Translations under genes and position numbers: made by a program | Notes under the pieces: model-generated | Databases searched by the model: none | Seen by the model: only the letters and a program-made list of their open reading frames with translations | What the model was told of the DNA's origin: nothing | In this document: positions 9,391 through 17,639 of the stretch, piece after piece | Layout of the letters: the number at the start of each line of letters is the position of its first letter | How positions within the stretch are numbered: position 1 is the first letter of the stretch | Assembly (NCBI GenBank): GCA_946415365.1 | Contig: CAMKSE010000004.1 | Location: 124,001 to 188,000 of the forward strand | Reading direction: 5' to 3' | From: an uncultured Prevotellaceae bacterium | GTDB lineage: Bacteria > Bacteroidota > Bacteroidia > Bacteroidales > Bacteroidaceae | DNA length: 64,000 nt

Positions 9391-9421
9391 AGAATTTGGT
9401 AATGTTTAATTAATTAATGTA

Positions 9422-9434
9422 TCGGCTAAGCCGA
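9422..9434. promoter_or_regulatory. Palindrome in receptor-operon leader, possible operator
   Basis: TCGGCT-A-AGCCGA, a perfect 6-bp-arm inverted repeat, lies in the 5' leader of the receptor operon about 20-30 nt after the predicted -7 box and 32 bp before the ATG. It could be a repressor site or a small RNA hairpin. No regulator gene is adjacent. Confidence 0.45.
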
Positions 9435-9452
9435 ATTATCTGTTTCTTGCCG

Positions 9453-9460
9453 CAAAATTA
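9453..9460 (-). promoter_or_regulatory. -7 box for receptor-lipoprotein-nuclease operon
   Basis: TAATTTTG on the minus strand fits TAnnTTTG. The upstream 20 nt are T/A-rich without a clear TTTG, so the promoter may be weak or activator-dependent. Confidence 0.55.
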
Positions 9461-9525
9461 ATAAAAAGAATCGATATAAAGTTATAAAATTGAAATATTT
9501 TTTTAATTTGGTAAAAATACTTGCG

Positions 9526-10698
9526 TTATGTCTGTTCCTCGTCTTCTTTCTCGTATTCGAAGTCCTCAAGGTCTTCTATCTCATCCTCATCGATATATTC
9601 GATGTCTTCATACTCACCTTCATCGGCCAACTCCTCAGCAAATCGGCTCATATCCTTATCACGGTGCACAAGCGTGTCCTCAGACAGTACCGACGCCAAC
9701 TTATTGCTCTCGGCATTCAATTCCCGCCAAAGCACATCTTTCAGTTCCTCAAGTCCGAAACCCGTGACTGCAGAGATAAACACTATAGGAATGTCTTCAG
9801 GCAATGTATCGCGAAGCATCTCTATTAGTTCATCATCAAGCAAGTCACATTTTGTAACCGCTAACACACGATGTTTGTCAAGCATTTCGGGATTGAACTG
9901 TCGCAGTTCGTTGAGCAGAATCTCGTATTCGCGTTTGATATCATCAGTATCACCCGGCACCATGAACAGCAGCAGGGAGTTGCGCTCGATATGCCTCAAG
10001 AAGCGCAATCCGAGGCCCTTACCCTCAGACGCTCCTTCAATGATACCTGGGATATCAGCCATGACGAACGACTTGTTATCGCGATAGCCCACAATACCTA
10101 ATGAAGGCTCCATCGTAGTAAAGGGATAGTTGGCAATCTTAGGACGGGCATTCGATAGGGTAGAAACCAATGTGGACTTGCCAGCATTGGGGAAACCCAC
10201 CAAGCCGACATCTGCCAAAAGCTTCAACTCAAGGATGACGGTCATCTCCTGCATCGGTTCACCTGGCTGTGCATAGCGAGGTGCCTGATTCGTGGCACTG
10301 CGGAACTGGAAATTACCCAGCCCGCCACGTCCTCCTTTCAACAACAGCACTTCCTGTCCGTCACTGGTAACATCACAGATATATTTGCCTGTCTCGGCAT
10401 TATAGACCACCGTACCACAGGGAACGTCAATATACACATCCTTGCCGTCAGTACCGTGACACTTGTCCTTGCCTCCGTTACCGCCGTGTTCCGCAAAGAT
10501 ATGACGCTCGTACCTCAAGTGAAGCAGCGTCCAATAATTATGGTTGCCACGCAGAATAATGCTCCCACCCTTGCCACCATCACCACCGTCAGGACCTCCA
10601 TTGGGATTGTACTTGACATGTTTGAGGTGCATAGAGCCTTTGCCACCCTTTCCGGAGCGGCATAAAATCTTTACGTAGTCAACGAAATTAGAATCCAT
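9526..10698 (-). CDS. obg: Obg family GTPase (CgtA)
   Basis: 390 residues. The N-terminal glycine-rich Obg fold ([20 protein letters not shown] and GGDGGKGGS) is followed by a GTPase domain from ~160: G1 [12 protein letters not shown]3 [16 protein letters not shown], and G4 TKCDLLD. The acidic tail after ~330 (repeated D/E to EEDEEQT) is common in Bacteroidota Obg. It associates with the 50S subunit and acts in ribosome maturation and stringent signalling. Last gene of hpt-adk-obg. Its leader is a 9-bp tandem array that also contains the adk stop codon. Confidence 0.97.
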   Translation of the reverse strand: MDSNFVDYVKILCRSGKGGKGSMHLKHVKYNPNGGPDGGDGGKGGSIILRGNHNYWTLLHLRYERHIFAEHGGNGGKDKCHGTDGKDVYIDVPCGTVVYNAETGKYICDVTSDGQEVLLLKGGRGGLGNFQFRSATNQAPRYAQPGEPMQEMTVILELKLLADVGLVGFPNAGKSTLVSTLSNARPKIANYPFTTMEPSLGIVGYRDNKSFVMADIPGIIEGASEGKGLGLRFLRHIERNSLLLFMVPGDTDDIKREYEILLNELRQFNPEMLDKHRVLAVTKCDLLDDELIEMLRDTLPEDIPIVFISAVTGFGLEELKDVLWRELNAESNKLASVLSEDTLVHRDKDMSRFAEELADEGEYEDIEYIDEDEIEDLEDFEYEKEDEEQT

Positions 10699-10734
10699 AC
10701 TAGTATTACTAGTCTAACTAGTCTGACTAGATAT
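10699..10734. repeat. Nonamer tandem array filling the adk-obg spacer
   Basis: Four 9-bp units on the plus strand: ACTAGTATT, ACTAGTCTA, ACTAGTCTG, ACTAGATAT. The array starts one base from the obg ATG and its last unit contains the adk stop codon (CTA at 10727-10729, TAG on the minus strand). TAG recurs in each unit. Confidence 0.85.
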
Positions 10735-11299
10735 TGTCAATTACTGCACAGATGTCATCGAAAATGCGATCGAGTTCACCCAAGCCATTGATATGATAGC
10801 GGATACCCTCCTGTTTATACCACTCTATGAGCGGCTGAGTCTGGGAGTGGTAAACGACAAGGCGCTTCTTAATGGTTTCCTCGTTGTCATCAGCACGTCC
10901 GCTCTGCTGACCACGAAGAATGAGACGTTTCATCAGTTCATCCTCCGGTACGTCGAGTTCAATCATTGCTGCCACTTTGTCGCCACGTTCATCGAGCATC
11001 TTCTTCAGAGCCTCTGCCTGTGGGATGGTGCGTGGGAAACCGTCGAAGATTACGCCCTTATGCTCACGACCAAAAGAATCGTATACAGAAGCAAGGATGC
11101 TTACCATCAGGTCATCTGGAATCAACTGACCATTGTCAATGAAGCTTTTGGCCGTCTTACCCAGTTCCGTTCCATTCTTGATCTCTGCTCTGAGTACGTC
11201 ACCCGTAGAGATATGGTTCAGCCCATATTTCTCAATCAATTTGTCGCTCTGTGTGCCCTTGCCTGAGCCCGGGGCACCGAAAATCACAATATTTTTCAT
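10727..11299 (-). CDS. adk: Adenylate kinase
   Basis: Converts AMP + ATP to 2 ADP. About 190 residues from the ATG at 11299, which starts the canonical MKNIVIFGAPGSGKGTQ P-loop; the longer frame to 11341 overlaps hpt and adds a non-conserved extension. STGDVLRAEI (NMP-binding), FDGFPRTIPQAEAL, and a short LID without zinc cysteines are present, which makes it the short-form enzyme. It lies 19 bp behind hpt. Confidence 0.96.
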   Translation of the reverse strand: MKNIVIFGAPGSGKGTQSDKLIEKYGLNHISTGDVLRAEIKNGTELGKTAKSFIDNGQLIPDDLMVSILASVYDSFGREHKGVIFDGFPRTIPQAEALKKMLDERGDKVAAMIELDVPEDELMKRLILRGQQSGRADDNEETIKKRLVVYHSQTQPLIEWYKQEGIRYHINGLGELDRIFDDICAVIDNI

Positions 11300-11318
11300 A
11301 CCATTTAGAATTATTATT

Positions 11319-11855
11319 TCAATCAATAATCGAATAGACATCCTTCAGACCTCGTCCTGCCTGATCGTAGTCCAGACCATAGCCTACGATAAAATCATCG
11401 GGTATACGGAAAGCCACATAATCGAGCGTCAACTCTTCTTTCAATTTGTCAGGTTTAAAGAACAAAGTGCATATTTGAACCGAAGCAGGATTCCGGGTGC
11501 CAAGCGACTCTATCATATTCTTCATCGTCTGACCACTCTCCACAATATCCTCCACAATGATGACCGCTCGTCCTGTCAGATCCTCATTAATGCCGAACAC
11601 CTCCTGGATTTTTCCTGTCGAGGTAGTGCCCTGATAAGAGGCGAGTTTCACAAACGATATCTCACAAGGAATAGTCATCTCGCGCATAAGGTCTGCAGCG
11701 AAGATAAACGCACCGTTTAGCACTGCCAAGAAGAGTGGATTTTTACCTTCCATATCCGCACTGATATCAGCTGCCAGCGACTTGATACGGTTTTTGATTT
11801 CTGTCTCTGTTATAGACACACGGAAACTTCTGTCGTTGATTTTAATACTGTTCAT
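11319..11855 (-). CDS. hpt: Hypoxanthine phosphoribosyltransferase
   Basis: Purine salvage: joins hypoxanthine or guanine to PRPP. 178 residues. The PRPP-binding motif VIIVEDIVESGQTM lies near 100, preceded by the flexible-loop region (SYQGTTSTG), with a C-terminal base-binding part (VAFRIPDDFIVGYGLDY). First gene of hpt-adk-obg, transcribed from a promoter that overlaps the divergent nnr promoter. Confidence 0.96.
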   Translation of the reverse strand: MNSIKINDRSFRVSITETEIKNRIKSLAADISADMEGKNPLFLAVLNGAFIFAADLMREMTIPCEISFVKLASYQGTTSTGKIQEVFGINEDLTGRAVIIVEDIVESGQTMKNMIESLGTRNPASVQICTLFFKPDKLKEELTLDYVAFRIPDDFIVGYGLDYDQAGRGLKDVYSIID

Positions 11856-11878
11856 AGGAAGAATGCACTAATTTTTTG

Positions 11879-11910
11879 CAAAAGTACAGTTTTTTTTTGG
11901 AATCACCAAA
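11879..11910 (-). promoter_or_regulatory. hpt: hpt promoter, overlapping divergent nnr promoter
   Basis: On the minus strand TTTG (11910-11907), a 20-nt spacer and TACTTTTG (11886-11879). Its -33 element lies inside the spacer of the opposite promoter. Confidence 0.75.
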
Positions 11911-11927
11911 TCTTTTTCCTACCTTTG
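11896..11927 (+). promoter_or_regulatory. nnr: nnr promoter giving a near-leaderless transcript
   Basis: TTTG at 11896-11899, 20-nt spacer, TACCTTTG at 11920-11927. The nnr ATG is at 11935, only 7 nt after the -7 box, so the predicted start of transcription falls on or next to the start codon. Confidence 0.75.
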
Positions 11928-11934
11928 CACCATT

Positions 11935-13446
11935 ATGAAGATTTTTACGAGTGTCCAGATCCACGAACTGGACAAATATACAATTGAAAACGAGCCGATC
12001 AAGTCTATTGAACTGATGGAACGTGCCGCGAAGACGCTTACCCAGGCTATTACCGAAGACTGGAGCAGTACAGCCCACTTTATCGTCTTTGCAGGCCCCG
12101 GCAACAACGGAGGCGATGCCCTAGCGGTGGCACGTATGCTTCTTGACCGCAACTATGACGTAACGGCTTATCTGTTCAACATCTCCGGACACCTCTCCGA
12201 AGACTGTGCCACCAACAAAAAGCGTCTCATAGAGAAACGCTCAAAGGCACTTATCGAGGTGACACAGGAGTTTGAACCTCCACAACTCGAGGCCGACACA
12301 CTTGTCATTGACGGACTCTTCGGTTCTGGGCTGAACAAACCGCTGGCAGGTGGATTCGCTTCGTTGGTGAAATACATCAACGCATCACCATCGAAAGTCG
12401 TCAGCATTGACATGCCGTCAGGGCTCATGACAGAAGACAATACATATAATGTCCGAGCCAATATCATTCGTGCAGACCAAACACTCACACTCCAACATCA
12501 GAAACTGTCTTTCCTATTCCCAGAAAACCAAGTATTCATAGGACAGCTCAAAGTTCTCGACATAAGATTGAGCAAGGAAGGTACCGACAAGATCGATGCC
12601 AACTACACCCTTCTTGAGGAAAGTGATATCCGCCAAAGACTGTTGCCACGAGATCCCTTTGCTCATAAGGGAAAGATGGGCAACGCCCTTATCATCGCGG
12701 GCAGTTATGGTATGGGGGGAGCATCGGTACTCGCCACAAAGGCATGTCTGCGTGTAGGAGCAGGACGGGTGACCACTCACACTCCAAAGCGCAACTACCT
12801 GATTATGCAAATTGGAGTTCCAGAAGCAGTGCTTCAGTTTGACCGTGAAGAAACAACCTTCTCCGAAGCCGTCGACACGGAAGATTTCAATGCTGTTGGT
12901 ATCGGTCCAGGACTGGGCACCAGCGAACAGACAGCCATTGCCATCATTGCGCAACTGCGACGTACCCAGTGCCCGCTTGTGGCAGATGCAGATGCCATTA
13001 ATATCCTAGCCAACCATCGTGCATGGCTACAACAATTACCCAAGGGTATCATCCTGACGCCTCATCCCAAAGAGTTCGACAGACTCGAGGGAGCAAGTTC
13101 AGACAGTTTTGAACGACTGATGAAGGCACGAGATCTGGCAGAACGGTTACAGGCCTACGTACTATTGAAAGGCCATCACACCTCACTCTGCCTTCCCGAC
13201 GGACATATCGTATTTAACACCACTGGTAATGCAGGTATGGCCACTGCAGGTAGCGGAGACGTGCTTACTGGCATCATCACGGGACTGCTTGCCCGTGGCT
13301 ACAAGCAAGAAGATGCTTGTATAGTCGGCATGTATCTCCATGGTCTCGCCGGTGACATCGCTGCCCGTGACCTTGGTCAAGAGAGCGTGATTGCCAGCGA
13401 CCTCATTCAATACCTGCCCTATGCCTTTAAACGAGTTAATGAATAG
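11935..13446 (+). CDS. nnr: Bifunctional NAD(P)H-hydrate epimerase/dehydratase
   Basis: Repairs damaged NAD(P)HX. 503 residues: the N-terminal YjeF_N epimerase (~1-215, with FAGPGNNGGDALAVARML) is fused to a C-terminal ADP-dependent dehydratase of the ribokinase-like fold (~225-500). The latter has GNALIIAGSYGMGGASVLA and the nucleotide-binding GNAGMATAGSGDVLTGII. Length and order are those of E. coli YjeF/Nnr. A DUF4831 gene follows 24 bp later on the same strand. Confidence 0.95.
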   Translation: MKIFTSVQIHELDKYTIENEPIKSIELMERAAKTLTQAITEDWSSTAHFIVFAGPGNNGGDALAVARMLLDRNYDVTAYLFNISGHLSEDCATNKKRLIEKRSKALIEVTQEFEPPQLEADTLVIDGLFGSGLNKPLAGGFASLVKYINASPSKVVSIDMPSGLMTEDNTYNVRANIIRADQTLTLQHQKLSFLFPENQVFIGQLKVLDIRLSKEGTDKIDANYTLLEESDIRQRLLPRDPFAHKGKMGNALIIAGSYGMGGASVLATKACLRVGAGRVTTHTPKRNYLIMQIGVPEAVLQFDREETTFSEAVDTEDFNAVGIGPGLGTSEQTAIAIIAQLRRTQCPLVADADAINILANHRAWLQQLPKGIILTPHPKEFDRLEGASSDSFERLMKARDLAERLQAYVLLKGHHTSLCLPDGHIVFNTTGNAGMATAGSGDVLTGIITGLLARGYKQEDACIVGMYLHGLAGDIAARDLGQESVIASDLIQYLPYAFKRVNE

Positions 13447-13470
13447 TATTTTAAAGTTTATTGTTTATAG

Positions 13471-14577
13471 ATGATTACCAAGATATGCAAAAGAGTGTTG
13501 CTAACACTATTCACTCTTCAGTTCTCATTTCTTTCTTTAGAGGCGCAGACCGTCAGCAGCATCTACCAGCCAGGTGTTACTGCCGAGGGTGCCGTGTATT
13601 TCCTGCCTAAAACAGCAGTCAACATCACCATACAGGTTGAGAAGACGACCTATACACCAGGTGACTTTTGTCTATATGCTGAACGCTATCTGCGTATCAA
13701 AGACGTATCCCCCAGCCCAGATGTCAGTTACCGCATCACCGCAATTCGTCAGGAAGCCATCGCTGTGGCTGATACCGCCAAGCGCTATGCGGTAAAGTTC
13801 GATCCCAAGACCTCTGCAGCCAATGTCCGACTCTCCGACAATGGAATCCTGCTTGGAATCAATACCAACGACGAAGCAAAAGACCACGCTCTAATACAAA
13901 ACAATTCTCACACCTCTCACCTCTCTGCACCTACTTCTATGCTAAATCCACGTCAGTACATGAATGAGGAAACCTTGTCCGCAGGAAGTACTGCCAAGAT
14001 GGCTGAACTGACGGCGCAGGATATCTACGAAATACGCGAGAGCCGTAGTATGCTCGTACGAGGACAGGCAGACAACATGCCCAAGGACGGTGAGCAACTG
14101 CGCTTGATGCTCAACCAACTCGACGTGCAGGACCGTGCTCTTACCAGTCTCTTCACAGGATCATTAATCAAGGATACTGTTGAACAGGTCTTTACTATCA
14201 TACCCGAGAATAACATTAATCATGAGATTCTATTCCGCTTCTCAAAAAAACTTGGTCTCGTAGATAAAGATGACTTCGCGGGCGTACCTTATTATATAAA
14301 TATAGAGAACCTCAGGACTGTACCTCTACCAGAGTCTGTTGATCCAAAGAAGAAGCTGAAACCGATGTATGGTATCTTTGTAAACGTTCCTGGCCGTCTG
14401 CGTTCAAGTGTGTCAGACAGCCAGGCTGTACTTATCTCAAATGATTTTCCTGCAGGACAGTTCGGCAACGTGGAACTACTCAGTGGTGCACTCTTCAACA
14501 AACATTACACCACCCATCTATGGCTTAATCCCATATCAGGCGCTATAGAGCGTCTGGATGCCGAGCAACCAAGATAA
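13471..14577 (+). CDS. DUF4831 family exported protein
   Basis: 368 residues with a signal peptide (hydrophobic 10-25, cleavage near LEAQ). The mature start (GVTAEGAVYFLPKTAVNI, YTPGDFCLYAERYL) and the later KFDPKTSAANVRLSDNGILLGINT fit DUF4831, a Bacteroidota-specific family without known function. No lipobox and no catalytic motif are seen; probably periplasmic. It shares a transcript with nnr and ends at a strong hairpin. Confidence 0.8.
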   Translation: MITKICKRVLLTLFTLQFSFLSLEAQTVSSIYQPGVTAEGAVYFLPKTAVNITIQVEKTTYTPGDFCLYAERYLRIKDVSPSPDVSYRITAIRQEAIAVADTAKRYAVKFDPKTSAANVRLSDNGILLGINTNDEAKDHALIQNNSHTSHLSAPTSMLNPRQYMNEETLSAGSTAKMAELTAQDIYEIRESRSMLVRGQADNMPKDGEQLRLMLNQLDVQDRALTSLFTGSLIKDTVEQVFTIIPENNINHEILFRFSKKLGLVDKDDFAGVPYYINIENLRTVPLPESVDPKKKLKPMYGIFVNVPGRLRSSVSDSQAVLISNDFPAGQFGNVELLSGALFNKHYTTHLWLNPISGAIERLDAEQPR

Positions 14578-14583
14578 CATTAT

Positions 14584-14617
14584 AATAAATGGGTTCCAAG
14601 TTTGGAACCCATTTATT
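14584..14617. terminator. Bidirectional terminator, near-perfect palindrome
   Basis: A 16-bp perfect inverted repeat (AATAAATGGGTTCCAA / its complement) has only 2 nt at the centre and is flanked by T-runs in both directions. It separates the converging DUF4831 and fba transcripts. Confidence 0.9.
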
Positions 14618-14634
14618 TTTACTAAAACAATCGC

Positions 14635-15633
14635 TTACTCAGCAAGTTTGCCATCAGAACCGAGCACATTCACAATCTTGTGGATGTACATCTTCTTCAT
14701 GTTCTCGCGAGCGGGCTTCAGATACTGACGAGGATCGAAGTCTCCAGGATGCTCAGCCAAGTGCTTGCGGATAGCAGCAGTCATGGCCAAACGAGAATCG
14801 GAGTCGATGTTGATCTTGCAGACAGCGCTCTTCGAAGCCTCACGCAGCTGCTCCTCGGGGATACCGATAGCGGCCTCGAGGTGACCACCGTACTGGTTGA
14901 TGGTGTTGACCTCTTCCATAGGAACTGAAGAAGAACCGTGGAGCACGATGGGGAAGCCGGGGAGCTTCTTCTCAATCTCGTGCAGGATGTCGAATGCCAA
15001 TGGGGGCGGAACAAGCACGCCATTCACCAGTGTGCACTGCTCGGGAGTGAACTTGTGAGCACCATGAGAAGTACCTATAGAGATAGCCAGAGAATCGCAA
15101 CCTGTACGGGTAGAGAAGTCAATAACCTCCTCGGGCTTGGTGTAGTGAGACTCTGCAGCAGCAACCTCGTCCTCAACACCAGCGAGCACACCGAGCTCAG
15201 CCTCAACAGTCACGTCGAACTGGTGAGCATAGTCAACAACCTTCTTAGCCAAAGCGATATTCTCCTCATAAGGCAGAGAAGAACCGTCGATCATCACTGA
15301 TGAGAAACCATTGTCGATACACTCCTTACAGAGCTCGAAACTGTCACCATGATCGAGGTGCAGCACGATCTCAGGATGCTCACAACCCAGTTCCTTAGCA
15401 TAAGCAACAGCACCCTCAGCCATATAGCGGAGAATCGTGCCGTTAGCATAGTTACGGGCACCCTTCGACACCTGCATGATAACGGGAGACTTTGTCTCAA
15501 CGGCAGCCATAACGATGGCCTGCATCTGCTCCATGGTGTTGAAGTTGAAAGCGGGGATAGCATAGCCACCTGCTACTGCTCTCTTGAACATCTCGCGGGT
15601 ATTCACGAGACCTAAATCCTTGTAGTTTACCAT
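14635..15633 (-). CDS. fba: Class II fructose-1,6-bisphosphate aldolase
   Basis: Zinc-dependent glycolytic and gluconeogenic aldolase, 332 residues. Metal and substrate motifs are in order: HLDHGDS near 112, the YTKPEEVIDF region, GTSHGAHKF near 208, and VLHGSSS near 250. Its own TACCTTTG promoter is at 15677-15684. Monocistronic, bounded by the terminator at 14584-14617. Confidence 0.97.
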   Translation of the reverse strand: MVNYKDLGLVNTREMFKRAVAGGYAIPAFNFNTMEQMQAIVMAAVETKSPVIMQVSKGARNYANGTILRYMAEGAVAYAKELGCEHPEIVLHLDHGDSFELCKECIDNGFSSVMIDGSSLPYEENIALAKKVVDYAHQFDVTVEAELGVLAGVEDEVAAAESHYTKPEEVIDFSTRTGCDSLAISIGTSHGAHKFTPEQCTLVNGVLVPPPLAFDILHEIEKKLPGFPIVLHGSSSVPMEEVNTINQYGGHLEAAIGIPEEQLREASKSAVCKINIDSDSRLAMTAAIRKHLAEHPGDFDPRQYLKPARENMKKMYIHKIVNVLGSDGKLAE

Positions 15634-15676
15634 AATTTATAAGTTTAAAATGAATAATAACCTATTAAATCGACTG

Positions 15677-15684
15677 CAAAGGTA
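15677..15684 (-). promoter_or_regulatory. fba: -7 box for fba
   Basis: TACCTTTG on the minus strand, 44 bp before the ATG. No good -33 TTTG is seen. Confidence 0.6.
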
Positions 15685-15696
15685 ACTATTTTTAGC

Positions 15697-15724
15697 GAAT
15701 AGTGAATAGTAAATAGTGAATAGT
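15697..15724. repeat. Heptamer tandem array upstream of fba
   Basis: Four 7-bp units on the plus strand: GAATAGT, GAATAGT, AAATAGT, GAATAGT. TAG occurs in every unit on the plus strand. The rest of the fba-lytR spacer (15725-15801) shows no gene. Confidence 0.85.
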
Positions 15725-15801
15725 TTTTAGGAGACAGAATGTTTTTTAATAATAATTTGCAAATAATCTTCCTTTGGGATGTTCTTTTGCAAAACCCACT
15801 T

Positions 15802-15843
15802 TTCACTCTTCACTATTCATTACTCACTATTCACTACCCACTA
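15802..15843. repeat. Heptamer array containing the LytTR stop codon
   Basis: Six 7-bp units on the plus strand (TTCACTC, TTCACTA, TTCATTA, CTCACTA, TTCACTA, CCCACTA). Read on the minus strand, most units start with TAG or TAA. The unit at 15837-15843 contains the stop codon of the response regulator. The 15697-15724 array is close to its reverse complement. Confidence 0.85.
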
Positions 15844-16551
15844 TACCAATGTGTGCTGATCGAAGTAGTTCTGCACTTCCTCCTTATAGTTATCCGAAAT
15901 AGGGATGAGATTCTCGCCAAACACGATGCGGAAGCGGTCCACAAGCGGCGTTTCCGTCATGTGAACGATGAAGGAACGATGGGTACGGAGAAACTCCGGC
16001 TTAGGCAGGTACTCTTCAAGTTTCTTCATCGACATCAATGACATCACCTTCTCACCATTTTTCAGGTAGAAACGTACATAATCCTTAAGGCCTTCTATAT
16101 ACAATATATCGTCCAAACTGATTCGCTGTAACTTATAATCTGTCTTCACAAACATGAAACGATCGCGGCGATAAATATCCTGTTTTGTCAGAACAGAGAA
16201 CCACTCAAGAGCTTTGTCTGTTGACTTCAGGAAATCATCATACGAGATAGGTTTCAGCAGATAGTCCAGCGCGTTCACTTTATAACCTTCGATGGCATAC
16301 TGTGGGAAGGCTGTGGTGAAGATTATCCTGGTATCCTTAGGAAGGATTTTTGCGAACTCGATGCCGCTAAGTTCTGGCATCTGGATGTCTAGGAAGAGCA
16401 ACTGTACAGGGCTCTCGCGGAGATCCTTCATTGCCATGATGGCACTATTGTATGTTCCTACAAGTTCCAGATAAGGAGTTTTCCTAGCGTAACTCTCCAA
16501 CAGACCTGCTGCCAGAGGCTCGTCATCAATAATAGCACATGTAATTGTCAT
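15841..16551 (-). CDS. LytTR-family response regulator
   Basis: 236 residues. The receiver domain (1-~115) has acidic IDDEPL, phosphoacceptor Asp in LFLDIQMPELSG and Lys in YLLKPI. A LytTR DNA-binding domain follows (~135-236, with FVKTDYKLQRISLDDILYIE and FLRTHRSFIVH). The start overlaps the kinase stop by four bases (ATGA), so translation is coupled. As the last gene of the export operon it probably controls that operon or a cell-envelope response. Confidence 0.94.
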   Translation of the reverse strand: MTITCAIIDDEPLAAGLLESYARKTPYLELVGTYNSAIMAMKDLRESPVQLLFLDIQMPELSGIEFAKILPKDTRIIFTTAFPQYAIEGYKVNALDYLLKPISYDDFLKSTDKALEWFSVLTKQDIYRRDRFMFVKTDYKLQRISLDDILYIEGLKDYVRFYLKNGEKVMSLMSMKKLEEYLPKPEFLRTHRSFIVHMTETPLVDRFRIVFGENLIPISDNYKEEVQNYFDQHTLV

Positions 16552-17606
16552 AACTTAATCTTTATATTGGAATAATACGTTTTTCTATCTTTGGAGACGC
16601 CCTTTGTCCATTCGTACTTTTCGCTATAGGCAAGGTCGAGTCGTCGTTGCACCTGCTGCAGACCCACGCCGTGGCCACTACGGTCGCTCTCCGTCTTCGG
16701 ATAATTGGAATTCTCAATAGTCACTAAAAGTGTATCCTCCTCGGGCTGCTTCATCGTAATATGTACAAAGCTGTCATTAGTAGGTGATATGCCATGCTTG
16801 AAGGCATTCTCCACAAGCGAGATGAACAGTAGTGGAGCCACACGCTTGTCCGGATCGCGGAGGTCAGCGTTGAACTGCACATCAACCGTCTGTGGTAAGC
16901 GTATCTTCATCAGGTTGACGTAGTTCTCCAGGAACGTCTTCTCCTCACTCAGCTTAACGCTCTCCTGCTGATTGTCATAGAGCATGTGTCGCAGCATTTT
17001 CGAGAGTTGCATCACAGCATCCTGTGCCCGCTGTTGGTCAAAGGCCGTCAGTGCATAGATGTTATTAAGCGTGTTCAGCAGAAAATGCGGATTAATCTGT
17101 GAGCGCAGACTAGTCAACTCTGCCTTCACCTGTGCCGTCTCTGCTTTTACGCGTGCATTTTCAGCCAACTTGCGGGCATTGTCGGCCCAGAACCACCGCG
17201 ACGCCAAGGCAATACTAGTTCCCGCAGTGGCAAAGATTGACAGATTCACGAAGTCACGGACATAGTAAAATATCTCGTCAATGGCATCGGGATGTCTGAC
17301 AATCGAGGCACTACGCACGAATATCGTATGCGTCAGATCACTCCAGTAGTGCAGGAATATCACAAAGCAGACGACGAGCAGGGTGTTAATCATCAGGAAG
17401 TAGCGATGCTTACCCTCCACGAAATAGCGCGGCGTCAGCCATAGATAGTTGAGGTAGAACATCACCATCATCAACAACTGTCCCATACAGTTCATCCAAT
17501 ACTGGGTCATAGGCATGCCCGTACCTCTCATAAACTGCATGGGAGACAAGAACATATATGCCCAGAACGCGATGTGCAAGAACTGCTTTAACCTTTTGTT
17601 AATCAT
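16548..17606 (-). CDS. LytS/YehU-type sensor histidine kinase
   Basis: About 352 residues from the ATG at 17606; a GTG at 17612 is the alternative. Four transmembrane segments lie in the first ~145 residues, then a short coiled coil (ARVKAETAQVKAEL). The His_kinase domain has the phospho-His in SQINPHFLLNTLNNIYAL, and an HATPase follows (SLVENAFKHG, GHGVGLQQVQRRL). It has no separate sensor domain, so the signal is probably read in the membrane, as in bacitracin-type detectors next to ABC exporters. It lies 33 bp after the permease gene with a heptamer array between them. Confidence 0.93.
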   Translation of the reverse strand: MINKRLKQFLHIAFWAYMFLSPMQFMRGTGMPMTQYWMNCMGQLLMMVMFYLNYLWLTPRYFVEGKHRYFLMINTLLVVCFVIFLHYWSDLTHTIFVRSASIVRHPDAIDEIFYYVRDFVNLSIFATAGTSIALASRWFWADNARKLAENARVKAETAQVKAELTSLRSQINPHFLLNTLNNIYALTAFDQQRAQDAVMQLSKMLRHMLYDNQQESVKLSEEKTFLENYVNLMKIRLPQTVDVQFNADLRDPDKRVAPLLFISLVENAFKHGISPTNDSFVHITMKQPEEDTLLVTIENSNYPKTESDRSGHGVGLQQVQRRLDLAYSEKYEWTKGVSKDRKTYYSNIKIKL

Positions 17607-17609
17607 TGG

Positions 17610-17630
17610 CACTCAACACTAAACACTATT
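17610..17630. repeat. Three heptamers in permease-kinase spacer
   Basis: CACTCAA, CACTAAA, CACTATT on the plus strand, directly before the kinase start. On the minus strand they give TAGTG, TAGTG and GAGTG. Confidence 0.6.
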
Positions 17631-17639
17631 TTCAAAACA

